Positions 55,102-64,000 of a stretch of DNA of 64,000 nt are shown here, piece after piece (the stretch's first letter is position 1; each line of letters begins with the position of its first letter). Origin of the DNA: Scleromatobacter humisilvae. Lineage in GTDB: Bacteria; Pseudomonadota; Gammaproteobacteria; Burkholderiales; Burkholderiaceae_C. The position numbers were made by a program, and so were the translations under genes. Under the pieces are notes generated by a model. The model was not told where the DNA came from and ran no database searches. It saw nothing but the letters and a program-made list of their open reading frames with translations. The stretch spans positions 1,736,001 through 1,800,000 of the forward strand of contig NZ_JAJLJH010000001.1 in the NCBI RefSeq assembly GCF_023231945.1, written 5' to 3'.

Positions 55102-55887
55102 ATGTCCCTTCGATTCCTCCTCGGTCTGGCCGCCATCCTGCCCGCACTGGCATCGCCCGCGCACGCGCAAGCGCCGCAGGCACCGACCAGCTACGCCGTG
55201 ATCTCGCTGGTCGGCGATCGGCTCGACGTCGTGACCTACCAGCCCAAGATCGGCACCCTGATGGACGCGAACTCCCATTCCGTCCTGCGCTTCAGCGAGG
55301 ATCTGCTCGACACCGTGGCGCTGCGCGCCGTCAACCGCGCCATGAAGGCGACGCTGCCGGGCGCCGATGTCGCGCTGCTGGCCGCGACGGAGCCCAGCAC
55401 CTTCGCCGACCAGTCCGCGTTCTTCGAAGGCGACCATGTCAAGCTGCCGCGCGAGGTCGCCGAAGCCGTCCATCGCGAGAACGTCGCCACGCTCGTGCTC
55501 CTGACCAAGCACCGGGGCGAGGCGAAGCTGACCGTGAGCGACGGCTACCTGGGCGGCGGCAAGCTCGAAGGCCTGGGCTTCTACATCGACTCGAACATGC
55601 CGATGGAGAGCGCCGACAAGCAGCATCATTCCTACGGCTTCATCGCGCCGTTCGTCTACGTCGACGTGTCGCTGGTGGACGTCGCCAGCGGCCGGCTCCT
55701 GCGCCAGACGACCATCAAGGCGACGGAGACCATCATGTCGGCCGACAACCCGCAGGGCGCCGACTCCTGGGGCGCGATGACGGCCAAGGAAAAGGTCGCG
55801 GCGCTGAGCGGCATGCTGTCGGAGAACCTGGCCGCCGCGATCCCGCACCTGGTGGACCCGTCGCGGCCCGAGCGCCACGCGGACTAG
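55102..55887 (+). CDS. exported protein of unknown function
   Basis: The 261-residue protein has a clear signal peptide (SLRFLLGLAAILPALASPAHA, cleaved before QAPQAP) and no further membrane segment. Features include YAVISLVGDRLDVVTYQPKI near the start and SYGFIAPFVYVDVSLVDVAS in the middle, and a helical end with MTAKEKVAALSGMLSENLAA. I do not recognise the family. It follows the S9 peptidase gene by 107 bases on the same strand and may be co-transcribed. Confidence 0.85.
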   Translation: MSLRFLLGLAAILPALASPAHAQAPQAPTSYAVISLVGDRLDVVTYQPKIGTLMDANSHSVLRFSEDLLDTVALRAVNRAMKATLPGADVALLAATEPSTFADQSAFFEGDHVKLPREVAEAVHRENVATLVLLTKHRGEAKLTVSDGYLGGGKLEGLGFYIDSNMPMESADKQHHSYGFIAPFVYVDVSLVDVASGRLLRQTTIKATETIMSADNPQGADSWGAMTAKEKVAALSGMLSENLAAAIPHLVDPSRPERHAD

Positions 55888-55900
55888 CCGCGCCGCCATG

Positions 55901-55936
55901 AAAAAGGCCGCCCGCGCGTCACGCGCCGGCGGCCTT
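55901..55936 (-). terminator. Rho-independent terminator of the peroxiredoxin gene
   Basis: A GGCCGCC/GGCGGCC stem with an inner CGCG-rich loop is followed on the minus strand by TTTTT. It lies about 20 bases past the peroxiredoxin stop and also faces the end of the exported-protein gene. Confidence 0.8.
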
Positions 55937-55953
55937 CGATCTTGTGGACCAGG

Positions 55954-56472
55954 TCAGCGCTTCAGCGCCTGGGCCTGCTTCAGCATCGTGTCGGCATCGC
56001 TCACCTCGAACTTGCCCGGCCCTTCGACATTGAGCGTCTTGACGACGCCATCGACGACCAGCATCGAGTAGCGCTGCGAGCGCACGCCCATGCCGCGCTC
56101 AGTCAGGTCGAGCACCTGGCCAACGGCCTTGGTGAAGGCGGCCGAGCCGTCGCCCAGCATGCGCACCTTGCCCGCCGTCTTCTGGTCGCGCGCCCACGCG
56201 CCCATCACGAAGGCGTCGTTGACCGACACGCACCAGATCTCGTCGACGCCCGCGCCACGCAGCGCGTCGAACTGCGCGACGTAGCCCGGCACGTGCTTGG
56301 CGGAGCAGGTGGGCGTGAAGGCGCCCGGCAGCGCGAAGATCGCGACGGTCTTGCCGGCCGCGGCCTTGGCGACGTCGACGTCGTTCGGGCCGAGCGAGCA
56401 GCCTTCGGTCTCGACCTCGATGAATTCCTTGAGGGTGCCCGCGGGCAGCTTGTCGCCAACCTTGATCGTCAT
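55954..56472 (-). CDS. peroxiredoxin (Prx5/atypical redoxin family)
   Basis: The 172-residue protein has the peroxidatic Cys in PGAFTPTCSAKHVPGYV and the VNDAFVMGAWARDQ stretch of Prx5-type peroxiredoxins. It reduces hydrogen peroxide and organic peroxides with glutathione, glutaredoxin or a thioredoxin partner. ATG 56472 has AGGAGC upstream. It lies between rpsQ and the S9 peptidase block, on the ribosomal strand, flanked by terminators on both sides, so it has its own promoter. Confidence 0.93.
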   Translation of the reverse strand: MTIKVGDKLPAGTLKEFIEVETEGCSLGPNDVDVAKAAAGKTVAIFALPGAFTPTCSAKHVPGYVAQFDALRGAGVDEIWCVSVNDAFVMGAWARDQKTAGKVRMLGDGSAAFTKAVGQVLDLTERGMGVRSQRYSMLVVDGVVKTLNVEGPGKFEVSDADTMLKQAQALKR

Positions 56473-56525
56473 GTCTCGCTCCTGAATTGAAATGGGCGTG
56501 GCGCCGCGAAACGGCGCCACAAATG

Positions 56526-56563
56526 AAAACGGCCGGGACGCCAGTATTCCAGCGTTCCGGCCG
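56526..56563 (-). terminator. Rho-independent terminator of the S10 operon
   Basis: A 12-base stem (CGGCCGGGACGC/GCGTTCCGGCCG, one G-T pair) with a 10-base loop is followed on the minus strand by TTTTCATTT. It lies about 40 bases after rpsQ and ends the S10 operon before the peroxiredoxin gene. Confidence 0.8.
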
Positions 56564-56605
56564 CATTGTGCGGCGGCGGGATTTGCACCCCGCGCAGTGC
56601 GTCGA

Positions 56606-56902
56606 TCAGGCCAGGCGGGCCTTCTCGAGCAGCTTGGTCACGACCCAGCTCTTGGTCTTCGAGATGGGGCGCGTTTCGGCGATCTCGACCAGGTCACCCA
56701 TCTTGTACTCGCCCTTTTCGTCGTGGGCGTGGTACTTGCGCGAGCGGCCGACGATCTTGCCGTACAGCTCATGGATGACACGACGCTCGACGAGCACCGT
56801 GATGGTCTTCGAACGCTTGTCGCTGACCACGCGGCCCACGAGGGTGCGCGTGTTCGTCTGCGGCTTGGCGGACGTCGTGGTGGTTTCTTGAGCTTGCGTC
56901 AC
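56606..56902 (-). CDS. rpsQ: 30S ribosomal protein S17
   Basis: The 98-residue protein has the S17 core [20 protein letters not shown] and [18 protein letters not shown]. Its first 18 residues (Thr/Gln-rich) are an extension relative to the 84-residue E. coli protein. It overlaps rpmC by 4 bases and is the last gene of the S10 operon. Confidence 0.97.
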   Translation of the reverse strand: MTQAQETTTTSAKPQTNTRTLVGRVVSDKRSKTITVLVERRVIHELYGKIVGRSRKYHAHDEKGEYKMGDLVEIAETRPISKTKSWVVTKLLEKARLA

Positions 56903-57099
56903 TTCGCGGCTCCCTTCTTCTTCTCGGCCAGGATGGTCTTGGCACGAGCGATGTCGCGGCGGGTGTTCTTCAGCTGCGAATGGTTCGTCAGCTGTTGAGT
57001 GCCCTTCTGCATGCGCAGGCCGAAGTGGGCGCGCAGGAGGTCGGTGACTTCCTTCTCGAGCGCCGGGACGTCCTTGGTCCGCAGTTCAGATGCTTTCAT
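56899..57099 (-). CDS. rpmC: 50S ribosomal protein L29
   Basis: The 66-residue protein starts [20 protein letters not shown] and contains [20 protein letters not shown], the L29 helical hairpin at the tunnel exit. ATG 57099 is used. Its stop overlaps the rpsQ start as ATGA. Confidence 0.97.
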   Translation of the reverse strand: MKASELRTKDVPALEKEVTDLLRAHFGLRMQKGTQQLTNHSQLKNTRRDIARAKTILAEKKKGAAK

Positions 57100-57112
57100 T
57101 GATGGCTCCTGG

Positions 57113-57529
57113 TCACTGGCCGAGTTGGCGAGCAACGAAGGTGCAGCTCAGCGGCAGCTTGGCGGCCGCAAGCGTGAACGCTTCGCGGGCCAGTTGCTCG
57201 GGCACACCGTTGATCTCGTAGAGCACCTTGCCGGGCTGGATCTCAGCGACGTAGTACTCCGGATTGCCCTTGCCGTTACCCATGCGGACTTCGGCAGGCT
57301 TCTGCGAAATCGGCTTGTCCGGGAAGATGCGGATGAAGATGCGGCCACCGCGCTTGATGTGGCGCGAGATCGCACGACGGGCAGCTTCGATCTGGCGGGC
57401 CGTGATGCGGCCGCGCTCGGTGGCCTTCAGGCCGAATTCGCCGAACGAGACGGCGGCGCCACGAGTGGCGATGCCGGTGTTGCGGCCCTTCTGTTCCTTG
57501 CGGAACTTGCGGCGTGCTGGTTGCAGCAT
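57113..57529 (-). CDS. rplP: 50S ribosomal protein L16
   Basis: The 138-residue protein starts [20 protein letters not shown] and contains [20 protein letters not shown] and [20 protein letters not shown], all L16 hallmarks. It lies near the A-site tRNA. It follows rpsC by 3 bases. Confidence 0.98.
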   Translation of the reverse strand: MLQPARRKFRKEQKGRNTGIATRGAAVSFGEFGLKATERGRITARQIEAARRAISRHIKRGGRIFIRIFPDKPISQKPAEVRMGNGKGNPEYYVAEIQPGKVLYEINGVPEQLAREAFTLAAAKLPLSCTFVARQLGQ

Positions 57530-57532
57530 GTC

Positions 57533-58417
57533 TTATTCTCCTTTGCCTTCGGCAGCGGCAGCCGGGGCTGCTGCGGCCGGAGCCTTGCGCACGACGCGCT
57601 TGACGGCGGGCTTGGCATCGCCAGCAGCGGCCGGCGCGCCAGCGTCGGCGCGCGGGGCGTCGCTACGCGGGCCGCCACGGTCGTTGCTGCGCGGGGCGCC
57701 ACGGCCACCACGGTCGTCACGACGCGGACCACGCGGGCCACGACGATCGTCCTCGCCTTCGGTCTTCGGGATCACGGGCGCTTCGCCGTTGGCGAGGCGG
57801 TCACCGCGGTAGACCCAGACCTTGCAGCCGATGACGCCGTACGTCGTCTTGGCTTCGGAGAAGCCATAGTCGATGTCTGCCTTCAGCGTGTGGAGGGGCA
57901 CGCGACCTTCGCGGTACCACTCGCAGCGGGCGATTTCGATGCCGTTCAGGCGACCCGACGACATGATCTTGATGCCCTGGGCGCCAAGACGCATCGCGTT
58001 CTGCATCGCGCGCTTCATCGCGCGGCGGAACATGATGCGCTTCTCGAGCTGCTGGGTGATCGAATCGGCGATCAGCTGCGCATCGATTTCAGGCTTGCGC
58101 ACTTCTTCGATGTTGACTGCCACCGGAACGTTCAACAGCTTCGCGAGAGCGGCCTTGAGGTTCTCGATGTCTTCGCCCTTCTTGCCGATCACGACGCCCG
58201 GACGCGCCGAGTAGATCGTGATGCGGGCGTTCTTGGCGGGGCGTTCGATCAGGATGCGCGAGACCGCGGCATTCTTGAGCTTGGCCTTGAGGAATTCGCG
58301 AACCTTCAGGTCTTCGGCCAGCATCTGGCTGAAGTTGCGGTTCGAGGCGTACCAGCGCGACGCCCAGGCCCGGGTCACGGGCAGGCGGAAGCCGGTTGGG
58401 TGGATTTTCTGTCCCAT
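57533..58417 (-). CDS. rpsC: 30S ribosomal protein S3 with long C-terminal extension
   Basis: The protein is 294 residues, about 60 longer than E. coli S3. The S3 body is standard ([20 protein letters not shown], the KH domain [20 protein letters not shown]). From about residue 220 it continues as a disordered tail rich in Arg, Asp, Gly, Pro and then Ala ([19 protein letters not shown] and onward). The tail would extend near the mRNA entry site and may bind RNA. It follows rplV by 14 bases. Confidence 0.97.
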   Translation of the reverse strand: MGQKIHPTGFRLPVTRAWASRWYASNRNFSQMLAEDLKVREFLKAKLKNAAVSRILIERPAKNARITIYSARPGVVIGKKGEDIENLKAALAKLLNVPVAVNIEEVRKPEIDAQLIADSITQQLEKRIMFRRAMKRAMQNAMRLGAQGIKIMSSGRLNGIEIARCEWYREGRVPLHTLKADIDYGFSEAKTTYGVIGCKVWVYRGDRLANGEAPVIPKTEGEDDRRGPRGPRRDDRGGRGAPRSNDRGGPRSDAPRADAGAPAAAGDAKPAVKRVVRKAPAAAAPAAAAEGKGE

Positions 58418-58431
58418 AGTCTTCCTTGGCG

Positions 58432-58761
58432 TCAGTTGCCGACGGTCACGTAGATGTGGCAGGTACCCTTGCTGATGCGGTTGCCACGGCCCTTTGCGCG
58501 GGCCGAGAAACGCTTCAGCGTGGTGCCTTGCTCGACGTAGATCGAGGTGATCTTGAGCTCGTCGATGTCGGCGCCGTCGTTGTGCTCCGCATTGGCGATG
58601 GCAGATTCGAGCGCCTTCTTGATGATGCCGGCGGCCTTCTTCTGCGTGAACTCGAGCGTGTTGAGCGCCAGACCGACCTTCTTGCCGCGGATCAGGTCGG
58701 CGACCAGGCGGCCCTTGTCGGCCGACAGTCGCACGCCACGGACGATTGCTTTGGTTTCCAT
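58432..58761 (-). CDS. rplV: 50S ribosomal protein L22
   Basis: The 109-residue protein has the L22 core [20 protein letters not shown] and the loop that reaches into the exit tunnel ([20 protein letters not shown]). Macrolide-resistance changes in other bacteria map to this loop. It follows rpsS by 10 bases. Confidence 0.98.
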   Translation of the reverse strand: METKAIVRGVRLSADKGRLVADLIRGKKVGLALNTLEFTQKKAAGIIKKALESAIANAEHNDGADIDELKITSIYVEQGTTLKRFSARAKGRGNRISKGTCHIYVTVGN

Positions 58762-58771
58762 CGTCTGCTCC

Positions 58772-59047
58772 TTAGCGCTTGGCCTTCTTGTCGGCCGGGT
58801 GACCCTTGAAGGTCCGCGTCAGCGCGAATTCGCCGAGCTTGTGGCCGACCATCTGGTCGGACACGTACACGGGAACGTGCTGCTTGCCGTTGTGGACGGC
58901 GATCGTCAGACCGATGAAGTCCGGCAGGATCGTCGAGCGGCGCGACCAGGTCTTGATGGGCTTCTTGTCCTTGTTGGCGGAAGCCTTTTCGGCCTTTGCC
59001 AGAAGGTGGTGGTCCACGAAGGGACCCTTCTTTAGAGAGCGTGCCAT
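58772..59047 (-). CDS. rpsS: 30S ribosomal protein S19
   Basis: The 91-residue protein starts [20 protein letters not shown] and contains [20 protein letters not shown], as S19 does. It pairs with S13 in the head. It follows rplB by 9 bases. Confidence 0.98.
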   Translation of the reverse strand: MARSLKKGPFVDHHLLAKAEKASANKDKKPIKTWSRRSTILPDFIGLTIAVHNGKQHVPVYVSDQMVGHKLGEFALTRTFKGHPADKKAKR

Positions 59048-59056
59048 GGTCTAGCC

Positions 59057-59881
59057 TTACTTCTTGCGGCGCGAGACGATCATCGTCTGCGTACGCTTGT
59101 TGTTCCGCGTCCGGTAGCCCTTGGTCAGCGTGTTCCACGGAGACACAGGGACTTGACCCTCGCCGGTACGGCCTTCGCCGCCGCCGTGCGGGTGATCCAC
59201 CGGGTTCATCGCGACACCGCGAACGGTCGGGCGGATGCCCTTCCAGCGCTTCGCACCGGCCTTGCCGTACTGGCGCAGGTTGTGCTCTTCGTTGGACGTC
59301 TCGCCGATGGTGGCGCGGCAGTCGATGTGGATCTTGCGGACTTCACCCGAGCGCAGGCGAACCTGGGCGTAGATGCCTTCGCGCGCCATCAGCGTGACGG
59401 ACGTGCCGGCCGAACGCGCGATCTGCGCGCCCTTGCCCGGCTGCATCTCGACGCAGTGGATGATCGAGCCGACCGGGATGTTGCGGATCGGCAGCGTGTT
59501 GCCGGCCTTGATCGGCGCCTCGGCGCCGGACACGACCGTGGAACCCACTTCCAGACCGCGCGGAGCGATGATGTAGCGGCGCTCGCCGTCGGCGTAGCAG
59601 ACCAGCGCGATGTGGGCGGTGCGGTTCGGGTCGTACTCGATCGTTTCGACCTTCGCCGGGATGCCGTCCTTGGCGCGCACGAAGTCGACGACACGGTAGT
59701 GGTGCTTGTGACCACCGCCCTTGTGGCGAATCGTGATGTGACCGTTGTTGTTGCGGCCAGCGTTCTGCTTCTGCGGCTCGAGCAGCGAGGCTTCGGGCTT
59801 GCCCTTGTGCAGGTGGGCATGCACGACCTTCACGACGGCGCGGCGGCCAGGCGAGGTCGGCTTGAGTTTGATGACGGCCAT
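59057..59881 (-). CDS. rplB: 50S ribosomal protein L2
   Basis: The 274-residue protein has the L2 OB-fold and SH3 domains with [20 protein letters not shown] and the conserved [20 protein letters not shown] region near the peptidyl-transferase centre. It is needed for subunit joining. Its start abuts the rplW stop. Confidence 0.98.
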   Translation of the reverse strand: MAVIKLKPTSPGRRAVVKVVHAHLHKGKPEASLLEPQKQNAGRNNNGHITIRHKGGGHKHHYRVVDFVRAKDGIPAKVETIEYDPNRTAHIALVCYADGERRYIIAPRGLEVGSTVVSGAEAPIKAGNTLPIRNIPVGSIIHCVEMQPGKGAQIARSAGTSVTLMAREGIYAQVRLRSGEVRKIHIDCRATIGETSNEEHNLRQYGKAGAKRWKGIRPTVRGVAMNPVDHPHGGGEGRTGEGQVPVSPWNTLTKGYRTRNNKRTQTMIVSRRKK

Positions 59882-60199
59882 TTACGCGGCCTCCCCGGAG
59901 AAGTTGAGCTCTTGCCCGGCCTTCAGCGACACGTACGCCTTCTTGACGTGGTCGCGGCGGCCGATCGAACGCCCGAATTTCTTGACCTTGCCCTTTTGGA
60001 CGACCGTCGAAACGCTTTCGACCTCGACCTTGAAGAGCAGCTCGACGGCAGCCTTGATCTCAGGCTTGGTGGCGTCGCGCAGAACCTTGAACAGCACCTG
60101 GTTGTTCTTCTCGGCGACGCTGGTGGCCTTTTCCGAGATGATCGGAGCCATCAGGATCGTCGCGAGACGGTTCTCATCGAATTTCTTGGCGGCGCTCAT
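59882..60199 (-). CDS. rplW: 50S ribosomal protein L23
   Basis: The 105-residue protein contains [20 protein letters not shown] and the L23 core ending near [16 protein letters not shown]23 docks trigger factor and SRP at the tunnel exit. It overlaps rplD by 4 bases. Confidence 0.98.
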   Translation of the reverse strand: MSAAKKFDENRLATILMAPIISEKATSVAEKNNQVLFKVLRDATKPEIKAAVELLFKVEVESVSTVVQKGKVKKFGRSIGRRDHVKKAYVSLKAGQELNFSGEAA

Positions 60200-60816
60200 G
60201 CGTACATCTCCTTGAACTGCTCGATCGCAGCCTTCGTCACCAGGACCTTCTTGTAGAAGACCAGCGACAGGGGATCGGCATAACGCGGCTCGGTGACGAG
60301 CACGTTGGGCAGGTTGCGCGAGGCCAGCGCGAGGTTGTCGCCGACGTTGTCGGAGATGACCATCACGGAGCTCAGGCTCATGTCCTTGAACTTCTGGGCC
60401 AGCAGCTTGGTCTTGGGCGCGTCGATGTCGAACGAGTCGACGACGGCCAGGCGGCCATCACGGGCCAGCTGCGAGAGGATCGACGCCATGCCGGCGCGAT
60501 ACATCTTCTTGTTCAGCTTCTGCGTGAAGTTCTCGTCCACGCGGTTCGGGAAGGCGCGACCGCCTCCACGCCAGATCGGGGACGACGTCATGCCCGAACG
60601 AGCGCGGCCGGTGCCCTTCTGGGCCCACGGCTTCTTCGTCGAGTGCTTGACCTCTTCGCGGTTCTTCTGCGAACGCGTGCCTTGGCGCGCGTTGGCCTGG
60701 AAGGCGACCACGATTTGGTGGATCAGGGCTTCGTTGTAGTCACGCGCGAACACGGTGTCCGGCGCGTCGACCTTGGAAGTGGCCTGACCTTGTTCGTTGA
60801 GGAGCTCGAGTTGCAT
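60196..60816 (-). CDS. rplD: 50S ribosomal protein L4
   Basis: The 206-residue protein has the tunnel-loop sequence [20 protein letters not shown] and [20 protein letters not shown], typical of L4. In E. coli L4 represses its own operon through a leader hairpin. It shares one base with the end of rplC (TGATG) and so is coupled to it. Confidence 0.98.
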   Translation of the reverse strand: MQLELLNEQGQATSKVDAPDTVFARDYNEALIHQIVVAFQANARQGTRSQKNREEVKHSTKKPWAQKGTGRARSGMTSSPIWRGGGRAFPNRVDENFTQKLNKKMYRAGMASILSQLARDGRLAVVDSFDIDAPKTKLLAQKFKDMSLSSVMVISDNVGDNLALASRNLPNVLVTEPRYADPLSLVFYKKVLVTKAAIEQFKEMYA

Positions 60817-61487
60817 CAGTTGGCTCCCTTCTTGGCCTTGACCTTGACGGCGTGGCGCACGACCACATGGCCGTTCCTCGAACCGGGGATCGCGCCGCGG
60901 ACGAGCAGGAGCGAACGCTCCGCGTCAACGCGGACGATGTCGAGGTTCTGCACGGTGACGGTGACGTCGCCCAGGTGACCCGACATGCGCTTGCCCGGGA
61001 ACACGCGGCCCGGATCCTGCGCCATCGAGATCGAGCCCGGCACGTTGTGCGAACGGCTGTTGCCGTGCGACGCGCGCTGCGAGCTGAAGTTGTGGCGCTT
61101 GATGGTGCCCGTGAAGCCCTTGCCGATCGAGGTGCCCTGCACGTCGACGAGCTGGCCGACTTCGAACAGGCTCACCGGCACGACGGTGCCCGGCTTGTAT
61201 TCGGTGGCGACCTCCGGGGCGACCCGGAATTCCTTCAGGATGGTGCCGGCTTCGACGCCGGCCTTGGCGAGGTGGCCAGCTGCCGGCTTGATCACGCGCG
61301 ATGCCTTGCGCGTGCCGAAAGCGACCTGGACGCCGGTGTAGCCGTCGGTGTCGACGGTCTTCACTTGGGTGACGCGGTTATTGGACACGTCGATCACCGT
61401 CACAGGCACGGCATCGCCGTCGTCCGTGAAGATGCGCATCATGCCCACCTTGCGACCCAGCAAACCTAGGCGGTTGCTCAGACTCAT
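60816..61487 (-). CDS. rplC: 50S ribosomal protein L3
   Basis: The 223-residue protein starts [20 protein letters not shown] and contains [20 protein letters not shown] and [20 protein letters not shown], signatures of L3. It nucleates large-subunit assembly. It is the first gene after a 280-base gap and hairpin that separate it from rpsJ. Confidence 0.98.
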   Translation of the reverse strand: MSLSNRLGLLGRKVGMMRIFTDDGDAVPVTVIDVSNNRVTQVKTVDTDGYTGVQVAFGTRKASRVIKPAAGHLAKAGVEAGTILKEFRVAPEVATEYKPGTVVPVSLFEVGQLVDVQGTSIGKGFTGTIKRHNFSSQRASHGNSRSHNVPGSISMAQDPGRVFPGKRMSGHLGDVTVTVQNLDIVRVDAERSLLLVRGAIPGSRNGHVVVRHAVKVKAKKGAN

Positions 61488-61769
61488 GGTTTTTCTCCAG
61501 CCCCTTCGCCTCTCAGCTCAGAGCCTTTGTTTCACATACCCGACATCGATTGGCCGGGCTGACTTGGTTCTAGCGTAAAAGCCCCTTGATCCGACACATC
61601 GGACAAGGGGCCTCTCGCATAGCCAGCGATTATAGCAGATGCAAGCGATGCTGCAACTGCCCTTGCTTCAACTACCTGGTCGCCGCCCTCGCCGGAGAGC
61701 GCTCGACCGCCCGGAGCGATCCGGCGTGAGCCCCTCGGGGGCGGGGAGCGGAGCGAGCCAGGCCGTCGT
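61488..61769 (-). terminator. rpsJ-rplC spacer with terminator-like hairpin and GC-rich repeat-like tract
   Basis: This 282-base spacer breaks the S10 operon. At 61581-61611 a long stem (GCCCCTTG/CAAGGGGC extended by CCGA/TCGG) is followed on the minus strand by TTTTACGC, a Rho-independent terminator or attenuator. Between 61680 and 61765 lies a GC-rich tract with GAGCCCCTCGGGGGCGGGGA-type sequence that resembles intergenic repeats of Burkholderiales. A new promoter for rplC should lie in 61488-61580, but no clear match is visible. Confidence 0.7.
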
Positions 61770-62081
61770 TTACTGCAGCTTGATCTCGACGTCCACGCCA
61801 GCCGGCAGGTCCAGCTTCATCAGCGCGTCGACAGTCTTGTCCGTCGGGTCGACGATGTCCATCAGGCGCTGGTGGGTGCGGATCTCGAACTGGTCGCGGC
61901 TCGTCTTGTTGACGTGCGGCGAGCGCAGGATGTCGAAACGCTGCAGGCGCGTCGGCAGGGGGACCGGGCCCTTGACGATGGCGCCGGTGCGCTTGGCGGT
62001 CTCGACGATCTCGAGCGCCGACTGGTCGATCAGCTTGTAGTCGAATGCCTTCAGGCGGATACGGATCTTTTGCTTTTGCAT
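61770..62081 (-). CDS. rpsJ: 30S ribosomal protein S10
   Basis: The 103-residue protein starts [20 protein letters not shown] and contains the S10 loop [21 protein letters not shown]10 also takes part in NusB-dependent antitermination. ATG 62081 follows GAGGAC. It follows tuf by 96 bases and is followed by a terminator-like hairpin. Confidence 0.98.
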   Translation of the reverse strand: MQKQKIRIRLKAFDYKLIDQSALEIVETAKRTGAIVKGPVPLPTRLQRFDILRSPHVNKTSRDQFEIRTHQRLMDIVDPTDKTVDALMKLDLPAGVDVEIKLQ

Positions 62082-62177
62082 GATGATGTCCTCAAAGAGC
62101 GATGCCGGCATGGCCGACGGAAGTTCGGAAAACGGGGCGCGGCGCCGATCTGGCGACGCGCCCGCATCACGCAAGAG

Positions 62178-63368
<1,191 letters not shown>

Positions 63369-63490
63369 TTTCAGGACTCCTGAGAATCAAAGAACAGTGC
63401 CAGTGAACGGTTTAAGGTCTCCACCGGGGAAATAGCATCGACCGCCACTGGCAGCGGTCGCGCGTCCCGATGAAGACCGGCTTGTGATGC

Positions 63491-64000
63491 TTAGTTCTTG
63501 CCGCGCGCGGTGATGATGGCGTCAGCAACGTTCTTCGGGGCTTCCGAGTAGTGCTTGAACTCCATCGTGTACGTGGCGCGACCTTGCGACATCGAGCGCA
63601 GCGTGGTCGAGTAGCCGAACATTTCCGACAGCGGGACTTCGGCCTTGATGACCTTGCCGCCGCCAGGCATGTCGTCCATGCCCTGCACCATGCCGCGACG
63701 GGACGACAGATCGCCCATCACCGAGCCGGCGTAGTCTTCGGGCGTCTCGACTTCCACGGCCATCATCGGCTCGAGGATGACCGGCGAAGCCTTGCGGCAG
63801 GCGTCCTTGAAGCCCATCGAGGCGGCCATCTTGAACGCGTTTTCGTTCGAGTCGACTTCGTGGTACGAACCGAAGGTCAGCGTGACCTTGACGTCGACGA
63901 CCGGGTAGCCGGCCAGCACGCCGCTCGGCAGCGTGTCTTCGACACCCTTCTTGACCGCGGGGATGAATTCCTTCGGAACCACGCCGCCCTTGGTCGCGTC
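63491..64000 (-). CDS. fusA: elongation factor G, C-terminal part (cut by window edge)
   Basis: The last 169 residues of EF-G are present: [40 protein letters not shown] (domain IV) and [15 protein letters not shown] with [20 protein letters not shown] (domain V). EF-G drives ribosomal translocation with GTP. The gene continues beyond 64000. It precedes tuf by 122 bases. Confidence 0.98.
   Translation of the reverse strand, partial: DATKGGVVPKEFIPAVKKGVEDTLPSGVLAGYPVVDVKVTLTFGSYHEVDSNENAFKMAASMGFKDACRKASPVILEPMMAVEVETPEDYAGSVMGDLSSRRGMVQGMDDMPGGGKVIKAEVPLSEMFGYSTTLRSMSQGRATYTMEFKHYSEAPKNVADAIITARGKN

Noticed and set aside
52928-55183. A minus-strand frame of 751 codons antisense to the S9 peptidase
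   Set aside because: The peptidase has signal peptide and full catalytic triad; the opposite frame has none of these.

Overview
The window is high-GC DNA from a betaproteobacterium, most likely order Burkholderiales near the Rubrivivax/Leptothrix/Methylibium group. This is inferred from the gene order and protein sequences of the str-S10-spc-alpha ribosomal cluster and from a PEP-CTERM protein. No 16S rRNA is present to confirm it.

Region 1 (1-20827) is a catabolic cluster. It encodes two acyl-CoA dehydrogenases (one cut by the window edge), an aldehyde dehydrogenase, an amidohydrolase, a thiolase, two types of CoA-transferase, two SDRs, two paralogous MFS transporters, a frame-shifted isochorismatase-type hydrolase, an azoreductase-type flavoprotein, two paralogous carboxymuconolactone-decarboxylase-fold proteins and a VOC (vicinal oxygen chelate) protein. 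Two TetR and one LysR regulators are present. The set suggests CoA-dependent breakdown of an unidentified cyclic or aromatic compound. Five copies of one 19-bp palindrome lie upstream of separate transcription units and look like the operators of one regulon. At least one gene is broken by a 1-base deletion, and a second probably is.

Region 2 (about 20820-35500) is a genomic island between a 3'-truncated CoA-transferase gene and the initiator tRNA gene (tRNA-fMet). Its left edge also truncates an AlpA/excisionase-like gene, and no integrase is visible. It is a defence island: an N6-adenine methyltransferase with an HsdS-like recognition domain; a three-gene operon of PRTase-CE-like protein, ORC/CDC6-like ATPase and an unknown protein; a divergent PD-(D/E)xK-like protein; a CBASS pair (CD-NTase with AGS-C domain plus S-4TM effector); and an ApeA-like HEPN protein behind several small unknown genes. 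Four tandem 11-bp repeats lie between the island and the tRNA.

Region 3 (35580-43563) is housekeeping: a hybrid sensor kinase, a substrate-binding lipoprotein, an RsuA-type pseudouridine synthase, DsbD and a PEP-CTERM protein whose frame runs antisense into rplQ.

Region 4 (43446-64000, minus strand) is the ribosomal supercluster from fusA (partial) and tuf to rplQ. It is interrupted between rpsQ and rplN, the classical S10/spc boundary, by a plus-strand S9 peptidase and an exported protein and by a minus-strand peroxiredoxin. A terminator-like hairpin separates rpsJ from rplC, two strong hairpins lie between rpsK and rpsD, and infA is absent next to rpmJ.
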